This document shows positions 1-6,604 of a stretch of 10,431 nt of DNA, piece by piece. Position numbers and translations under genes: made by a program. Positions within the stretch are counted from its first letter, which is position 1. Every line of letters starts with the position of its first letter. Origin of the DNA: Acetobacteraceae bacterium (GTDB lineage Bacteria > Pseudomonadota > Alphaproteobacteria > Acetobacterales > Acetobacteraceae); contig PKWQ01000030.1 of NCBI GenBank assembly GCA_003133265.1, positions 1 through 10,431 on the forward strand, given 5' to 3'. The notes under the pieces were generated by a model. It was not told the origin of the DNA. It was given only the letters and a program-made list of their open reading frames with translations, and searched no databases.

Positions 1-449
1 TCGATCTGGCTGGCGTGGAACAAGCTGAACGCGCGCAGCAGCGGGATGCGCCTTACCGCGTCTTCGTTACCCTCCGGCCTGGAATCGTCGCGCACCTCCA
101 GCCGCTTGAAGAAATACCCGGTCGTGCCGCGCTCGCCCTTGCGGACCTGCCAGCCCCGGTCTTCCGCCTGCTTGTAGGTCGCCCAGCGCGGATCGGCGCT
201 GCTGAAGGCCAGGCCCGACATGCCGAGCGTCAGCACGTTGATGCCGCGATAGCGCTGGCCGGTCGCCGCGTTGCGCGGCATCGCCGGGCCGCCGGCCTTG
301 TCGGGGTCCCACGGCCTGCGCCATGGCGGCGTGCCAGCCTCCAGGGCGGCGATGATGCGGTCGGTGACCTCCTGGTAGTGGTCGCGCGGCACGCGATTGG
401 CGTTGCTGCCGCGGTTCATCGGTCGGTTTGTGGTGTTCGTCTTGCTCAT
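1..449 (-). CDS. ardC: ArdC-family antirestriction protein, N-terminal part (truncated by window edge)
   Basis: The first 149 codons of a minus-strand gene are visible and the 3' end lies outside the window. The product matches the ArdC N-terminal domain (PF08401, ssDNA-binding): an HYQEVTDRIIAALE helix, the PPWRRPW segment (about residues 41-47), RYRGINVLTLGMSG, a WATYKQAEDRGWQVRKGERGT stretch split around the conserved KQA and RKGE motifs, and LRAFSLFHASQID at the edge. Known ArdC proteins protect incoming single-stranded DNA from restriction during conjugation. They usually carry a C-terminal zincin-like metallopeptidase domain, which would lie beyond base 1. The ATG at 447-449 is preceded by a GGAAGGA-like ribosome site about 8 nt upstream. 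Ten codons later there is a second in-frame ATG with no better site. The gene lies downstream of the TOPRIM gene on the same strand, separated by a structured 237-bp gap. Family assignment is firm; antirestriction activity is inferred. Confidence 0.88.
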   Translation of the reverse strand, partial: MSKTNTTNRPMNRGSNANRVPRDHYQEVTDRIIAALEAGTPPWRRPWDPDKAGGPAMPRNAATGQRYRGINVLTLGMSGLAFSSADPRWATYKQAEDRGWQVRKGERGTTGYFFKRLEVRDDSRPEGNEDAVRRIPLLRAFSLFHASQI

Positions 450-450
450 C

Positions 451-486
451 GGGGTGTCCTTCCCTCATGGGTTGCTGGAACACCCC
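451..486 (-). promoter_or_regulatory. Hairpin overlapping the ardC ribosome-binding site
   Basis: On the minus strand, GGGGTGTTCC (486-477) pairs with GGACACCCC (459-451) to give nine base pairs with one bulged T and a 17-nt loop. The 3' arm ends one base before the ardC ATG and contains the last GGA of the likely Shine-Dalgarno stretch. Folding would therefore hide the ribosome site and could control ardC translation. Only the pairing is seen; the regulatory role is inferred. Confidence 0.45.
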
Positions 487-513
487 TCCAGCCCCGAATC
501 CCGGCTGACCGAG

Positions 514-557
514 GCAAGGGCGCGCCGCTGGCGCGAGGCCACAGGCCGGTCCCTTGC
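514..557 (-). other. Nested three-way-junction structure, copy B (upstream of ardC)
   Basis: An outer 7-bp stem GCAAGGG (514-520)/CCCTTGC (551-557) encloses two hairpins: CGCGCC-GCT-GGCGCG (521-535) and GGCC-ACA-GGCC (537-547). The second copy at 1742-1788 has the identical outer stem and the same two-triloop layout but different hairpin sequences, so the pairing is kept while the bases change. Both are followed on the plus strand by GGCG. The element lies 65 bp before the ardC start, in the untranslated leader on the minus strand. It is probably a structured RNA element or a folded single-stranded DNA site; its function is unknown. Confidence 0.55.
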
Positions 558-686
558 GGCGGGCGGACGGCGATGCGGCAGGCCCTCTCATTCCATCTTC
601 ACAGTTCAGGATTTCCCCCGATTCTTTCCCCCTGAAGCTGGTCGAGCCGCGGTCTGAGCTGAACGGAACCCGGGTGCGATCCGGCG

Positions 687-1631
687 TTACGGCACCGGCA
701 TCAGCGCGCGCAGGGCGTCATTCCAGTCATTCAGCCGGTCAGGCGGTAGGATTGTGTCGAACCGCCCCCCGGCCTCTGTCGCCAAGCCTTCCAGGCGGGC
801 GGCGTGGCGGCGGCCGGCGGTGTCGGCATCCGTGGCGGCGATCAGGATGCCGGCCGGGTCGGCCGCCAAGTCCCGCAGGAGTTCTTGGAGCGCGGTGATG
901 GTCGCCGGTCCCATCCCGCCGGCGGTCGCGGCGTACAGCGTGTCGCGACGCGAGCACTCGATCGCCGCCAGGCTCATGGCGTCGACCGCCGCCTCGCATA
1001 CCGCGACGCGGGTGAGATGGCCGGAGCCGCCGGGCAGGCGGAACAGCGTCTTGCCGCCGCCCGCCGAGAAATTGCGATAATCCGAGCCGCGCATTTCGAT
1101 CCCGGTCAGAAGTCCAGCGCCGTCCCGGTGCGCGAACCAGGCACTGCCGTGGGGGCCTTCCCGGATAGCGTCAGCCAAGCGCGCTGCCGCGAGGATGCTT
1201 TCCGGCAGTCCCCGCTGCCCGGTGAGATAGAGCCAGGCCGGTGAACCGCGTGACGGGGGCTGGCACCTGTCCCATCGATGGAAGACGGAGAGGCAGGATG
1301 CCCGCCGCCCTCGCGCGCGGAGGGCCGCGGGAAACGACGGCACGATCCCGACGAAGTCGCGGAGCATGCGACGCGCTTCGCCGAAGCTCAGTCCGGGATC
1401 GAGGTGTTGAACGAGGGTGAAGATGTCGCCCTTACGGTCGCTCAGCGGATCCCACCAGCCGCGGCCGTCGTGGTTCACGATCAGGATTTTCCCCGTGCCG
1501 CAGCGGTATTTGAGGCTGTGGCGGGTGCTTTCCGTGCGGTCGAGCTGCCACACCGGCGGCAGCCGCTCCAGCAGCGCGGCACAGCTCACGCCCGCCTTCA
1601 GCCATTCAATCTCTGCGTCCTGCTCGCTCAT
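687..1631 (-). CDS. DUF3991 and TOPRIM domain protein (primase-like, mobile-element associated)
   Basis: A 314-residue protein. The N-terminal part (about 35-97) has RHSLKYRCGTGKILIVNHDG and KGDIFTLVQHLDPGLSFGEAR, as in the small N-terminal domain of plasmid DUF3991 proteins. Residues about 130-205 match DUF3991 (PAWLYLTGQRGLPE, then AWFAHRDGAGLLTGIEMRG). A TOPRIM domain follows at about 206-300, with the catalytic Glu in VCEAAVDAMS (E213) and a D-x-D in ATDADTAG (D268, D270). The C-terminal NDWNDAL motif is typical of plasmid primase-like relatives. TOPRIM domains act in primases, topoisomerases and nucleases; these proteins are common beside conjugation genes, but their exact reaction is not known. 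The ATG at 1629-1631 is chosen because AGGAG lies 9 nt upstream. The frame stays open to 1943, but the added residues are not family-like. Lies upstream of ardC on the same strand. Confidence 0.85.
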   Translation of the reverse strand: MSEQDAEIEWLKAGVSCAALLERLPPVWQLDRTESTRHSLKYRCGTGKILIVNHDGRGWWDPLSDRKGDIFTLVQHLDPGLSFGEARRMLRDFVGIVPSFPAALRARGRRASCLSVFHRWDRCQPPSRGSPAWLYLTGQRGLPESILAAARLADAIREGPHGSAWFAHRDGAGLLTGIEMRGSDYRNFSAGGGKTLFRLPGGSGHLTRVAVCEAAVDAMSLAAIECSRRDTLYAATAGGMGPATITALQELLRDLAADPAGILIAATDADTAGRRHAARLEGLATEAGGRFDTILPPDRLNDWNDALRALMPVP

Positions 1632-1741
1632 CGCTCCGTGCTCCTCTCGGGATCGGTCGGGCAGGGGCGGGAGCGGTTCCATGCCTTCCCCTTTCCATCT
1701 GCTCCGCTGTGACACCCCGGCAACCGCGAAGCCGGCGCGGG

Positions 1742-1788
1742 GCAAGGGCGTGCGAAGCACGGGAGCGCAGAGCGCGACGCACCCTTGC
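1742..1788 (-). other. Nested three-way-junction structure, copy A (upstream of the TOPRIM gene)
   Basis: GCAAGGG (1742-1748) and CCCTTGC (1782-1788) form an outer stem that encloses CGTGC-GAA-GCACG (1749-1761) and GCGC-AGA-GCGC (1765-1775). The architecture is the same as copy B at 514-557: identical 7-bp outer stem, two inner triloop hairpins, and GGCG as right flank. The inner stems differ in sequence, which points to selection on the fold. The element lies 111 bp before the TOPRIM start in the untranslated leader. Function unknown. Confidence 0.55.
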
Positions 1789-1914
1789 GGCGCGACAGGC
1801 GCAAGCGGTAGCGCTATCGTCTGGGATGGGGGTGACCGCACGATGTGGGTCGGAAGGTCCAGCCACGCAAAAGCACGAGGTAAGTGCAGCGACGCGCAAT
1901 GCGCGATCCGACGC

Positions 1915-1943
1915 GAGATTGCGGCAAAGACTCTTTGCGTCAA
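1915..1943 (-). promoter_or_regulatory. Possible promoter with 15-bp palindrome in the spacer (TOPRIM/ardC transcript)
   Basis: On the minus strand TTGACG (1943-1938) is a good -35 hexamer. The -10 position 17 nt further holds only AATCTC, a poor match. The spacer contains most of the perfect inverted repeat GCAAAGA-C-TCTTTGC (1924-1938 on the plus strand), a natural site for a dimeric repressor. If used, it would give a leader of roughly 270 nt before the TOPRIM start that includes structure A. Confidence 0.3.
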
Positions 1944-2085
1944 TGATCGACACCCGAAGGGCCGAGACCCGCTCTTGCAGGGCTCGGGGCGCAGCCTGTG
2001 AGCGTGGCCCGGCTTTGGCCGGGAGACGCCCCCGAACAGTCAGGCGAGGTTATCCTTGGGGGAGGATTTCAAACCGGCACGCACC

Positions 2086-2127
2086 GTCAGCGGCACGTTC
2101 GGCCCGAACCGCTGACCTCGCGGTCAG
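2086..2127 (-). terminator. Overlapping hairpins at the 3' end of ietS, possible terminator
   Basis: GTCAGCG (2086-2092) pairs with CGCTGAC (2110-2116), with an inner GTTCGG/CCGAAC stem (2097-2109) and a 4-nt bulge. A second stem, CTGACC-TCGC-GGTCAG (2112-2127), includes the ietS stop codon and shares bases with the first, so the two cannot form together. There is no T-run after them on the minus strand, so this is at best an atypical intrinsic terminator or an mRNA-end stabiliser. Confidence 0.35.
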
Positions 2128-4598
2128 GTTTCGATAGTGATCTCGGGGGTGATCTGCGTCTGAATGGCGTTATAGAGCTGCGCCGTCTCGGCGGTGCGCA
2201 AAGACACAACCAGGCTGTAACGAATTTTGGAATTCCCGCGATGATGCGCGGGATTCTCCCGCCACCATCCGCCGATCGGATAGATCGCGATGGCATGGCG
2301 GGCCGCCAAATCGGCCGCCGTGCCTTTCCAGATATCCGCATGGAGCGAGCCGCGATTTCGGAGCTGCGGGCCGAGTGTCCAACCTGGATCACTTGGCGAA
2401 CGTCCCGGCCGGCCGCCAGCTTCGGAATTGATCCGCCGGCAGAAGACATCAAGACGATCGCTGCTGCGCTTCACGGCAAACCGGAGGCCATGGGACGCAT
2501 AAACATGGCGTTTGGTTCGGCCGCGTTCGCCGGGATTGGGTTCAATGAAATAGCTGAGCGTTACCCGCAGCTCGACATTGGCCCCACCCAAACGCTCCAG
2601 GACCGCCGTGGGCCAGGGCAGTTCGTGAAGCACCATGTCCTTGGTGCCGATCTTGCTGCCCTCGGTCTGGAAAGGCTGCATGGTGTTTTCAATCACCATG
2701 GTCACATCGTTATCGAGGCTGCGCAGCGCCCGATTCAGCGACGGAACTCCGAAACCATAGCGGCGAAGCAGGGTGGCTTTATCGATCCCACCAAGATGCC
2801 CTATCATTGCTGGGCTCCATTCGGCGGAATGGACGACCAAGGCCCGCACGGTCTCCGGAGAGAGTTCGGGCCGCTCCGCGAGAATCCGGGCCGCCATGCG
2901 GGCGGCGAGCGCCGTCGCACCGCTGGTGTCTCCGGTCACGGTGAAGGGTCGCGATTCCGGCGTGCGGAATGTGGTCAGCAAGGCCAAATCATCGACATGA
3001 TCGCCCTGGCCGGTTGCCGGGTCGATCCCGAGATTGCCGCCTTCCAGGACAACATCGGGCTTCAATGGCCAATCCCGGTTCCAATTTACCGAAGTCCGGC
3101 TGCGCGGCATGAGGTCGCCGACAGGCGCAAAAGCTATCCATCCCCTGAAGGTCGGATCGGCAATGGTGGTCTTCTCGGTATAGGCCCCGACCGTCAGCAC
3201 ATTCCAAGCCTGGGCCGGACTCTCGATCGGGGATGCGTCGTTCCGGGCGGGATATTCCCCCGGTCTTACGGCCACACGAATATTGCCCGCCGAAACCACA
3301 ATCAGCCGGCGGAAATCGTCCTCGCCGAAGGCGAGCTTGTCCAGCTCGGCGGACCAGGAAGAGGGCCGGCCCCGCCAATGATCGCCGGGGCTGGTGATCG
3401 CGAGACAGACCGCTCGTGGCCGCTGCGGAGCCACGATTTCAGCGGCCGCAATCGCCTGGGCGGTGATGGCACCATAAAGATCGGGGTCATTGGCACCGTG
3501 ATCAGGAAGGATCTTCACCGATTCCAGGCGATGCCGGAGCGGCACGGGGCCACTGCTGGCCAGAAGATCGGTCAGGTCGCCATGCAGGGCAAGCCCCGAT
3601 AATTCCGTGCCGTGCCCCCCATGGACCTGACGGCTGATATCCTCAACGGACCATCTCCGGTCATAGGCTTGCTGGTCGGCTGGATCGAGGCCGCACTGGA
3701 TCAGGGGATGACGATAGGTCGTGCCGGAATCGAGAAGGCAAACCGCCGGCGCGTCAGCTGCCGGCGTAATCACGCGCCGCGCAAGGTCATCCGACCATAG
3801 CCGCTGCTGGGCTCCTTCCATGGACATGAACAGGCCGGGCGTGTCGCGCGCCAGGCGCAGCTCGGCAACGCTGTCGGTGTTGGCGACGATCCGCCCCAAG
3901 GCCTCCGGCGTGCCAGAGGCCAGCACGACTTCGCGGTCGGGAAAGGTGAGGGCATGATCGCGCATCGGCAATTCCAGCCGGTGCGCTGCTGCCTCGAAGT
4001 TGGCTCGTGTGCCAGCACGCAGCCATACTTCCCACCAGACGATTTGCAGGGGGTCGGGAAAGAGGTCTTGCGAGTCGGTGTAGAGTGATCGCGCGACAGC
4101 CAGGCGCGCCGTATCGATCGATGCGACGAGCTTTTCATTCTTCGGGCCTGTCTCGCCGTCCTTGTTTGGCGGCCGATCCTCGTTTCGATAGGCTGCGACC
4201 TTTTTTAGATAATAGTCGCGCTGCTGCTCCGGGATGAAGACGGTCGCGGCAATCTTCTCCTCGGGCAGAGGACGCACACTGACCAGCTCGATTGGAAACT
4301 TTCCGCCGCGCTTCTCCAGGCTATCAACGATGCCGGCCTGGGCCACAGGCAGCTCGAATTCGAGGTAGAAGCCGGGGATGCCGGCGGCCAAATTGGGGTC
4401 ACGCTGTGCAAGCAGGCTTTCCCCGGCTCGGACCACGTTGGTCAGGGCCTGCGTGAGGCTGTCTGCATGGGCCTTACGGTCCCGTTCCGGCAGCGTGGCA
4501 CCGTCGCCACCACCGCCTTGATGGGCTGTGTAGCCCAGGGGCTTGCCGTGCCCCGGCAAGTAGATATGCGGGCGATCCCGCAAAGGTTCATCGGCCAT
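2124..4598 (-). CDS. ietS: IetS-type subtilisin-like serine protease (S8 family), toxin partner of IetA
   Basis: An 824-residue protein with an S8 catalytic domain at about 280-600. The triad is visible: Asp in VCLLDSGTTYRHP (D290), His in GGHGTELSG (H329), Ser in GDTSGATALAA (S559), with the oxyanion Asn in VVSAGN (N439). An N-terminal region of about 280 residues and a C-terminal region of about 220 residues (with an LRVTLSYFIEPNPGERG segment) flank it; neither was recognised separately. There is no signal peptide or membrane segment, so it should act in the cytoplasm. Together with the adjacent AAA+ ATPase gene it matches ietA-ietS of Agrobacterium pTiC58, where the protease homologue acts as toxin and the ATPase as antitoxin in plasmid stability and incompatibility. 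IetAS homologues are also listed as anti-phage systems. It starts 13 bp after ietA ends, with no strong ribosome site, suggesting translational coupling. Substrate unknown. Confidence 0.88.
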   Translation of the reverse strand: MADEPLRDRPHIYLPGHGKPLGYTAHQGGGGDGATLPERDRKAHADSLTQALTNVVRAGESLLAQRDPNLAAGIPGFYLEFELPVAQAGIVDSLEKRGGKFPIELVSVRPLPEEKIAATVFIPEQQRDYYLKKVAAYRNEDRPPNKDGETGPKNEKLVASIDTARLAVARSLYTDSQDLFPDPLQIVWWEVWLRAGTRANFEAAAHRLELPMRDHALTFPDREVVLASGTPEALGRIVANTDSVAELRLARDTPGLFMSMEGAQQRLWSDDLARRVITPAADAPAVCLLDSGTTYRHPLIQCGLDPADQQAYDRRWSVEDISRQVHGGHGTELSGLALHGDLTDLLASSGPVPLRHRLESVKILPDHGANDPDLYGAITAQAIAAAEIVAPQRPRAVCLAITSPGDHWRGRPSSWSAELDKLAFGEDDFRRLIVVSAGNIRVAVRPGEYPARNDASPIESPAQAWNVLTVGAYTEKTTIADPTFRGWIAFAPVGDLMPRSRTSVNWNRDWPLKPDVVLEGGNLGIDPATGQGDHVDDLALLTTFRTPESRPFTVTGDTSGATALAARMAARILAERPELSPETVRALVVHSAEWSPAMIGHLGGIDKATLLRRYGFGVPSLNRALRSLDNDVTMVIENTMQPFQTEGSKIGTKDMVLHELPWPTAVLERLGGANVELRVTLSYFIEPNPGERGRTKRHVYASHGLRFAVKRSSDRLDVFCRRINSEAGGRPGRSPSDPGWTLGPQLRNRGSLHADIWKGTAADLAARHAIAIYPIGGWWRENPAHHRGNSKIRYSLVVSLRTAETAQLYNAIQTQITPEITIET

Positions 4599-4611
4599 CG
4601 AGAAAGAACTT

Positions 4612-5595
4612 TCAGCGTTTTAGCGCAGCCTTGCGCTCCGCGATGGCACTCGACAAATCCTCGGCGGTGACCGTCTCCCGATCGTCAAGAAGGGCTCGCT
4701 TGGCGGCGTCTTCCGCCGCCTGCGCAAACTCCGCCTGGCTCAACCCGGAACCGGCGGCAACTGCGGCCGACCAGTCGATCCCTTTGGTCTTGAAGGTAGA
4801 GAGCCGGTTTTCGAGGATACGCTTGGCAATCTCGCCGTCGGGCAGGGAGTATTCTATTACGTCATCGAACCGGCGATACAGCGCCGGATCGAGCAACTCA
4901 GGATGGTTGGTCGCGGCGATGATCAGGCTGTCGCTGTCATCGCCTTCGAGGAATTGCAGGAAGGAATTGAGGACGCGACGGATTTCGCCAACGTCATTGC
5001 GCTCGGTGCGTTTGGCGCCGATGGCGTCGAACTCGTCGAAGAAATAGACGCCCCTCGTCTCCGCGATCGCATCGAACACCAGGCGCAGCTTGGCGGCGGT
5101 TTCGCCCATGAACTTGGTCATGAGGCCATCGAGGACGATGGTGAACAGCGGCATATGCAGCTCGCCGGCCAGCGCCGCCGCCGTCATCGTCTTGCCGGCA
5201 CCAGGCGGACCCAGCAGCAGCAGTTTACGGCGTGGGCGTAAGCCACGGGTGCGCAACCGGGTCTGTTGGCGCTGCTCGACCAGGACACGACGCAGCCGCT
5301 GCTCAAGGGCGGGCGACAGCACCATGCTGGACAGCCGCGTTTCAGAATAGCGGGCAGCAATGAGGTTGGCGAGGTCACCGCGCGGCTGGGCCAACGGCAC
5401 CGGCTCGCCCGGCCGCACGCTGCCGCCGCGCCGCGTGCGCGTCTCGTCCACCAACTCGCGGAGCTGTTGGGCCAGCTTGCCGTGACCCAGACGGGCTTCA
5501 TGGGCGGCGGCCTGCATAGCGATGGTGAGGAAGTGCTCGTCGTCACCCTCAAGATGACTTTGCAGGAGCGCGACGAGATGGCGTGCGGATGTCAT
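4612..5595 (-). CDS. ietA: IetA-type AAA+ ATPase, antitoxin/partner of IetS
   Basis: A 327-residue protein with one classical AAA module: Walker A GPPGAGKT (129-136), pore-loop-like KFMGET (161-166), Walker B VYFFDEFD (183-190), sensor-1 Asn in AATN (N230), and RRFD (241-244) at the arginine-finger position. A small helical lid follows (about 250-327, with LSQAEFAQAAEDAAKRAL). The N-terminal 85 residues are helical and may bind the partner. In the pTiC58 system the ATPase counteracts the subtilisin-like protease; as AAA+ rings often feed substrates to proteases, it may also control substrate access, which is inference. The ATG at 5593-5595 is the first possible start after an in-frame TAG about 40 nt upstream. 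It has no usual ribosome site: a hairpin directly abuts it. It is the first ietAS gene, 125 bp downstream of the ImmA-like gene on the same strand. Confidence 0.88.
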   Translation of the reverse strand: MTSARHLVALLQSHLEGDDEHFLTIAMQAAAHEARLGHGKLAQQLRELVDETRTRRGGSVRPGEPVPLAQPRGDLANLIAARYSETRLSSMVLSPALEQRLRRVLVEQRQQTRLRTRGLRPRRKLLLLGPPGAGKTMTAAALAGELHMPLFTIVLDGLMTKFMGETAAKLRLVFDAIAETRGVYFFDEFDAIGAKRTERNDVGEIRRVLNSFLQFLEGDDSDSLIIAATNHPELLDPALYRRFDDVIEYSLPDGEIAKRILENRLSTFKTKGIDWSAAVAAGSGLSQAEFAQAAEDAAKRALLDDRETVTAEDLSSAIAERKAALKR

Positions 5596-5609
5596 CGGCG
5601 TTTTCGCCG
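5596..5609 (-). promoter_or_regulatory. Hairpin abutting the ietA start codon
   Basis: CGGCG-TTTT-CGCCG forms a perfect 5-bp stem with a 4-nt loop, ending at the base before the ietA ATG. The only purine-rich ribosome-like tract (AAGGGGGG on the minus strand) lies about 20 nt beyond this hairpin. Folding could bring that tract closer to the start or block initiation. The pairing is seen; the role is inferred. Confidence 0.35.
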
Positions 5610-5692
5610 GTGTCCGGATCGGCCCCCCTTGGTGCTATCGCACAACCTGGTCTTCACGGCACCCTCTCAAAAACGAACCTCTTTAAGGTAAT

Positions 5693-5706
5693 GGCGGATA
5701 TCCGCC
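5693..5706. promoter_or_regulatory. 14-bp perfect palindrome between the ImmA-like gene and ietA
   Basis: GGCGGATATCCGCC is fully self-complementary. It lies 15 bp after the ImmA-like stop codon and about 100 bp before ietA. No T-run follows, and a stem without a loop is a poor terminator, so a binding site for a dimeric regulator (possibly the XRE protein upstream) is more likely. I see no convincing promoter hexamers beside it. Confidence 0.35.
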
Positions 5707-5720
5707 CCTCGAAGTCCCGT

Positions 5721-6272
5721 CTAGCGCTGTGCACCAGCAAACGAGCCAGGGCGGACCGCCAGATTGCCGAGGCGGATGCTCATGGCGTGTGGGCTGACCT
5801 TGTAGCGTGCGGCCAGTGCCTTGGTCGTGGCCGCGTCTTCTACGTCGAGATCGGACATCAACGGATCGGCTTCCAGCAAGCGCCGAGGCATCAAAATGGA
5901 GGCTGCAAAAAAGTTCGCCTCCATCTCCTCAACGTCCACGCCGAGCGACGACATCCCGGATCGGAAGTCTACGCGAAAGTCCGTGTCGTAGCGGACCTCT
6001 TTCCCCTCGTGCAGCAGAGCATGGGCCAGTTCATGTGCGATCGTGAAGCGTCGGCGCGTCGGCGGGTGCGTCTTGTTCACGCCGATGACGGTGACGCTGC
6101 CATCGCGCACGACCAAGCCGGAGACCTCTTTGAGATCCATCATACGGATGGTGATGCCGCGCGCATGCACGATCTCATCGATTGGCACGGGCGCGGCAGT
6201 GACTCCCGCGTCACGCAGCAAGCCGTCGGTGATCTGCTCGATGCGGGCGTAGCGAGGGCGGACCGGTGTCAT
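5721..6272 (-). CDS. ImmA/IrrE-type metalloprotease (peptidase M78, DUF955)
   Basis: A 183-residue protein with the zinc-protease signature FTIAHELAHALLHEG (H80, E81, H84) and the family's third ligand region VEEMEANFFAASILMPRR (E118), followed by a helical C-terminus (ALAARYKVSPHAMSIRLGNL). ImmA/IrrE proteins typically cleave or relieve a cognate XRE-type repressor. Here the gene sits directly after an XRE gene: its ATG (6270-6272) overlaps the XRE stop as ATGA, so translation is coupled. The frame is open further upstream to 6614, but that extension only shadows the XRE gene in another frame. The likely substrate is the neighbouring XRE protein, and the pair may control ietAS downstream; both points are inference. 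Confidence 0.88.
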   Translation of the reverse strand: MTPVRPRYARIEQITDGLLRDAGVTAAPVPIDEIVHARGITIRMMDLKEVSGLVVRDGSVTVIGVNKTHPPTRRRFTIAHELAHALLHEGKEVRYDTDFRVDFRSGMSSLGVDVEEMEANFFAASILMPRRLLEADPLMSDLDVEDAATTKALAARYKVSPHAMSIRLGNLAVRPGSFAGAQR

Positions 6273-6604
6273 CGCCGGGACGGGGCATGCGTGCCCGCGG
6301 ATTTCTTGATCATCTTGAGGGCATTGAGAACGGATTCGGGCATCTCGGGTTGCTCCCTCGTTGGCGGCGTTTCTGTCTGAGTGGGCAAAAGCTGCTCCGG
6401 CGTCTGCTGAAGGGCAGCCGCGATGGCCAGGAACTGGTGCAGGAGGACGGATTGCCGACCGGCCTCGATGTTGGCAACAGACCCCCGCGTCAATCCGATA
6501 TGGGTCGAAAGCTGTAGCTGGGTCAGGCCGAGAACCTCCCGGCGTTTGCGCACCTGGGCGCCAAATGCCTTGTAGACTTGCTCTGCTGCGCCAACACCTG
6601 CCAT
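6269..6604 (-). CDS. XRE-family transcriptional regulator
   Basis: A 111-residue protein with an XRE/Cro-type helix-turn-helix at about 12-68: VRKRREVLGLTQLQLSTHIGL, then TRGSVANIEAGR as the recognition-helix region, and FLAIAAALQQTPEQLLP. The tail is Pro/Thr/Glu-rich and then basic. The ATG at 6602-6604 gives the usual family N-terminus. An in-frame GTG at 6655 would add 17 unconvincing residues (MDVWLIDTSSPRVQCSL). Neither start has a clear Shine-Dalgarno, so the choice is moderate. It is the first gene of a minus-strand run XRE, ImmA-like, ietA, ietS. It probably autoregulates at the divergent region to its right; candidate inverted repeats are present there. Confidence 0.85.
   Translation of the reverse strand: MAGVGAAEQVYKAFGAQVRKRREVLGLTQLQLSTHIGLTRGSVANIEAGRQSVLLHQFLAIAAALQQTPEQLLPTQTETPPTREQPEMPESVLNALKMIKKSAGTHAPSRR

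Larger units (their letters stand above)
450..686. other. Intergenic region between the TOPRIM gene and ardC
   Basis: This stretch separates the TOPRIM stop codon from the ardC start. Besides the RBS-proximal hairpin and structure copy B, I see no convincing gene. The reading frames that cross it are low-complexity Arg/Ala/Gly/Pro-rich translations of GC-rich DNA and lack ribosome sites. No clear -35/-10 pair was found, so ardC is probably read through from the upstream TOPRIM transcript. Confidence 0.5.
1632..2123. other. 492-bp non-coding region between ietS and the TOPRIM gene
   Basis: No convincing gene is present: open frames here are Arg/Ala-rich with no ribosome site. From right to left, which is the direction of minus-strand transcription, it holds a hairpin at the end of ietS, two more hairpins (2008-2023 and 1962-1987, with stems CCCGGC/GCCGGG and CCGAGACCC/GGGCTCGG, the latter with one bulge), a possible promoter with a palindrome (1915-1943), the self-complementary TAGCGCTA (1809-1816) and structure copy A. 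It resembles a terminator-plus-promoter region with a long structured 5' leader. An origin of transfer cannot be excluded, but I recognise no nick site. Confidence 0.5.

Noticed and set aside
136..145. CCCTTGCGG as a third copy of the junction outer stem
   Set aside because: It lies inside ardC coding sequence (the RKGE motif) and has no partner GCAAGGG at the right distance.
15..635. Plus-strand frame over ardC
   Set aside because: Antisense to the well-supported ArdC N-terminal domain.
1632..1943. N-terminal extension of the TOPRIM protein
   Set aside because: The extension is Pro/Arg/Ala-rich and not family-like, crosses structure A, and the ATG at 1631 has a good ribosome site.
2008..2023. 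Hairpin CCCGGC/GCCGGG as an intrinsic terminator
   Set aside because: Strong stem but no T-run on either strand; kept only as part of the structured gap.
1606..2137. Several overlapping frames in the 492-bp gap
   Set aside because: All are Arg/Ala-rich, lack ribosome sites and overlap inverted repeats; the region looks regulatory.
1998..3602. Long plus-strand open frame of 534 codons
   Set aside because: Antisense to ietS, whose catalytic motifs are clear. The translation has no recognisable domain and no ribosome site, as expected of a GC-rich antisense frame.
5583..6380. Plus-strand open frame of 265 codons
   Set aside because: Lies opposite the ImmA-like gene and the start of ietA; no domain seen.
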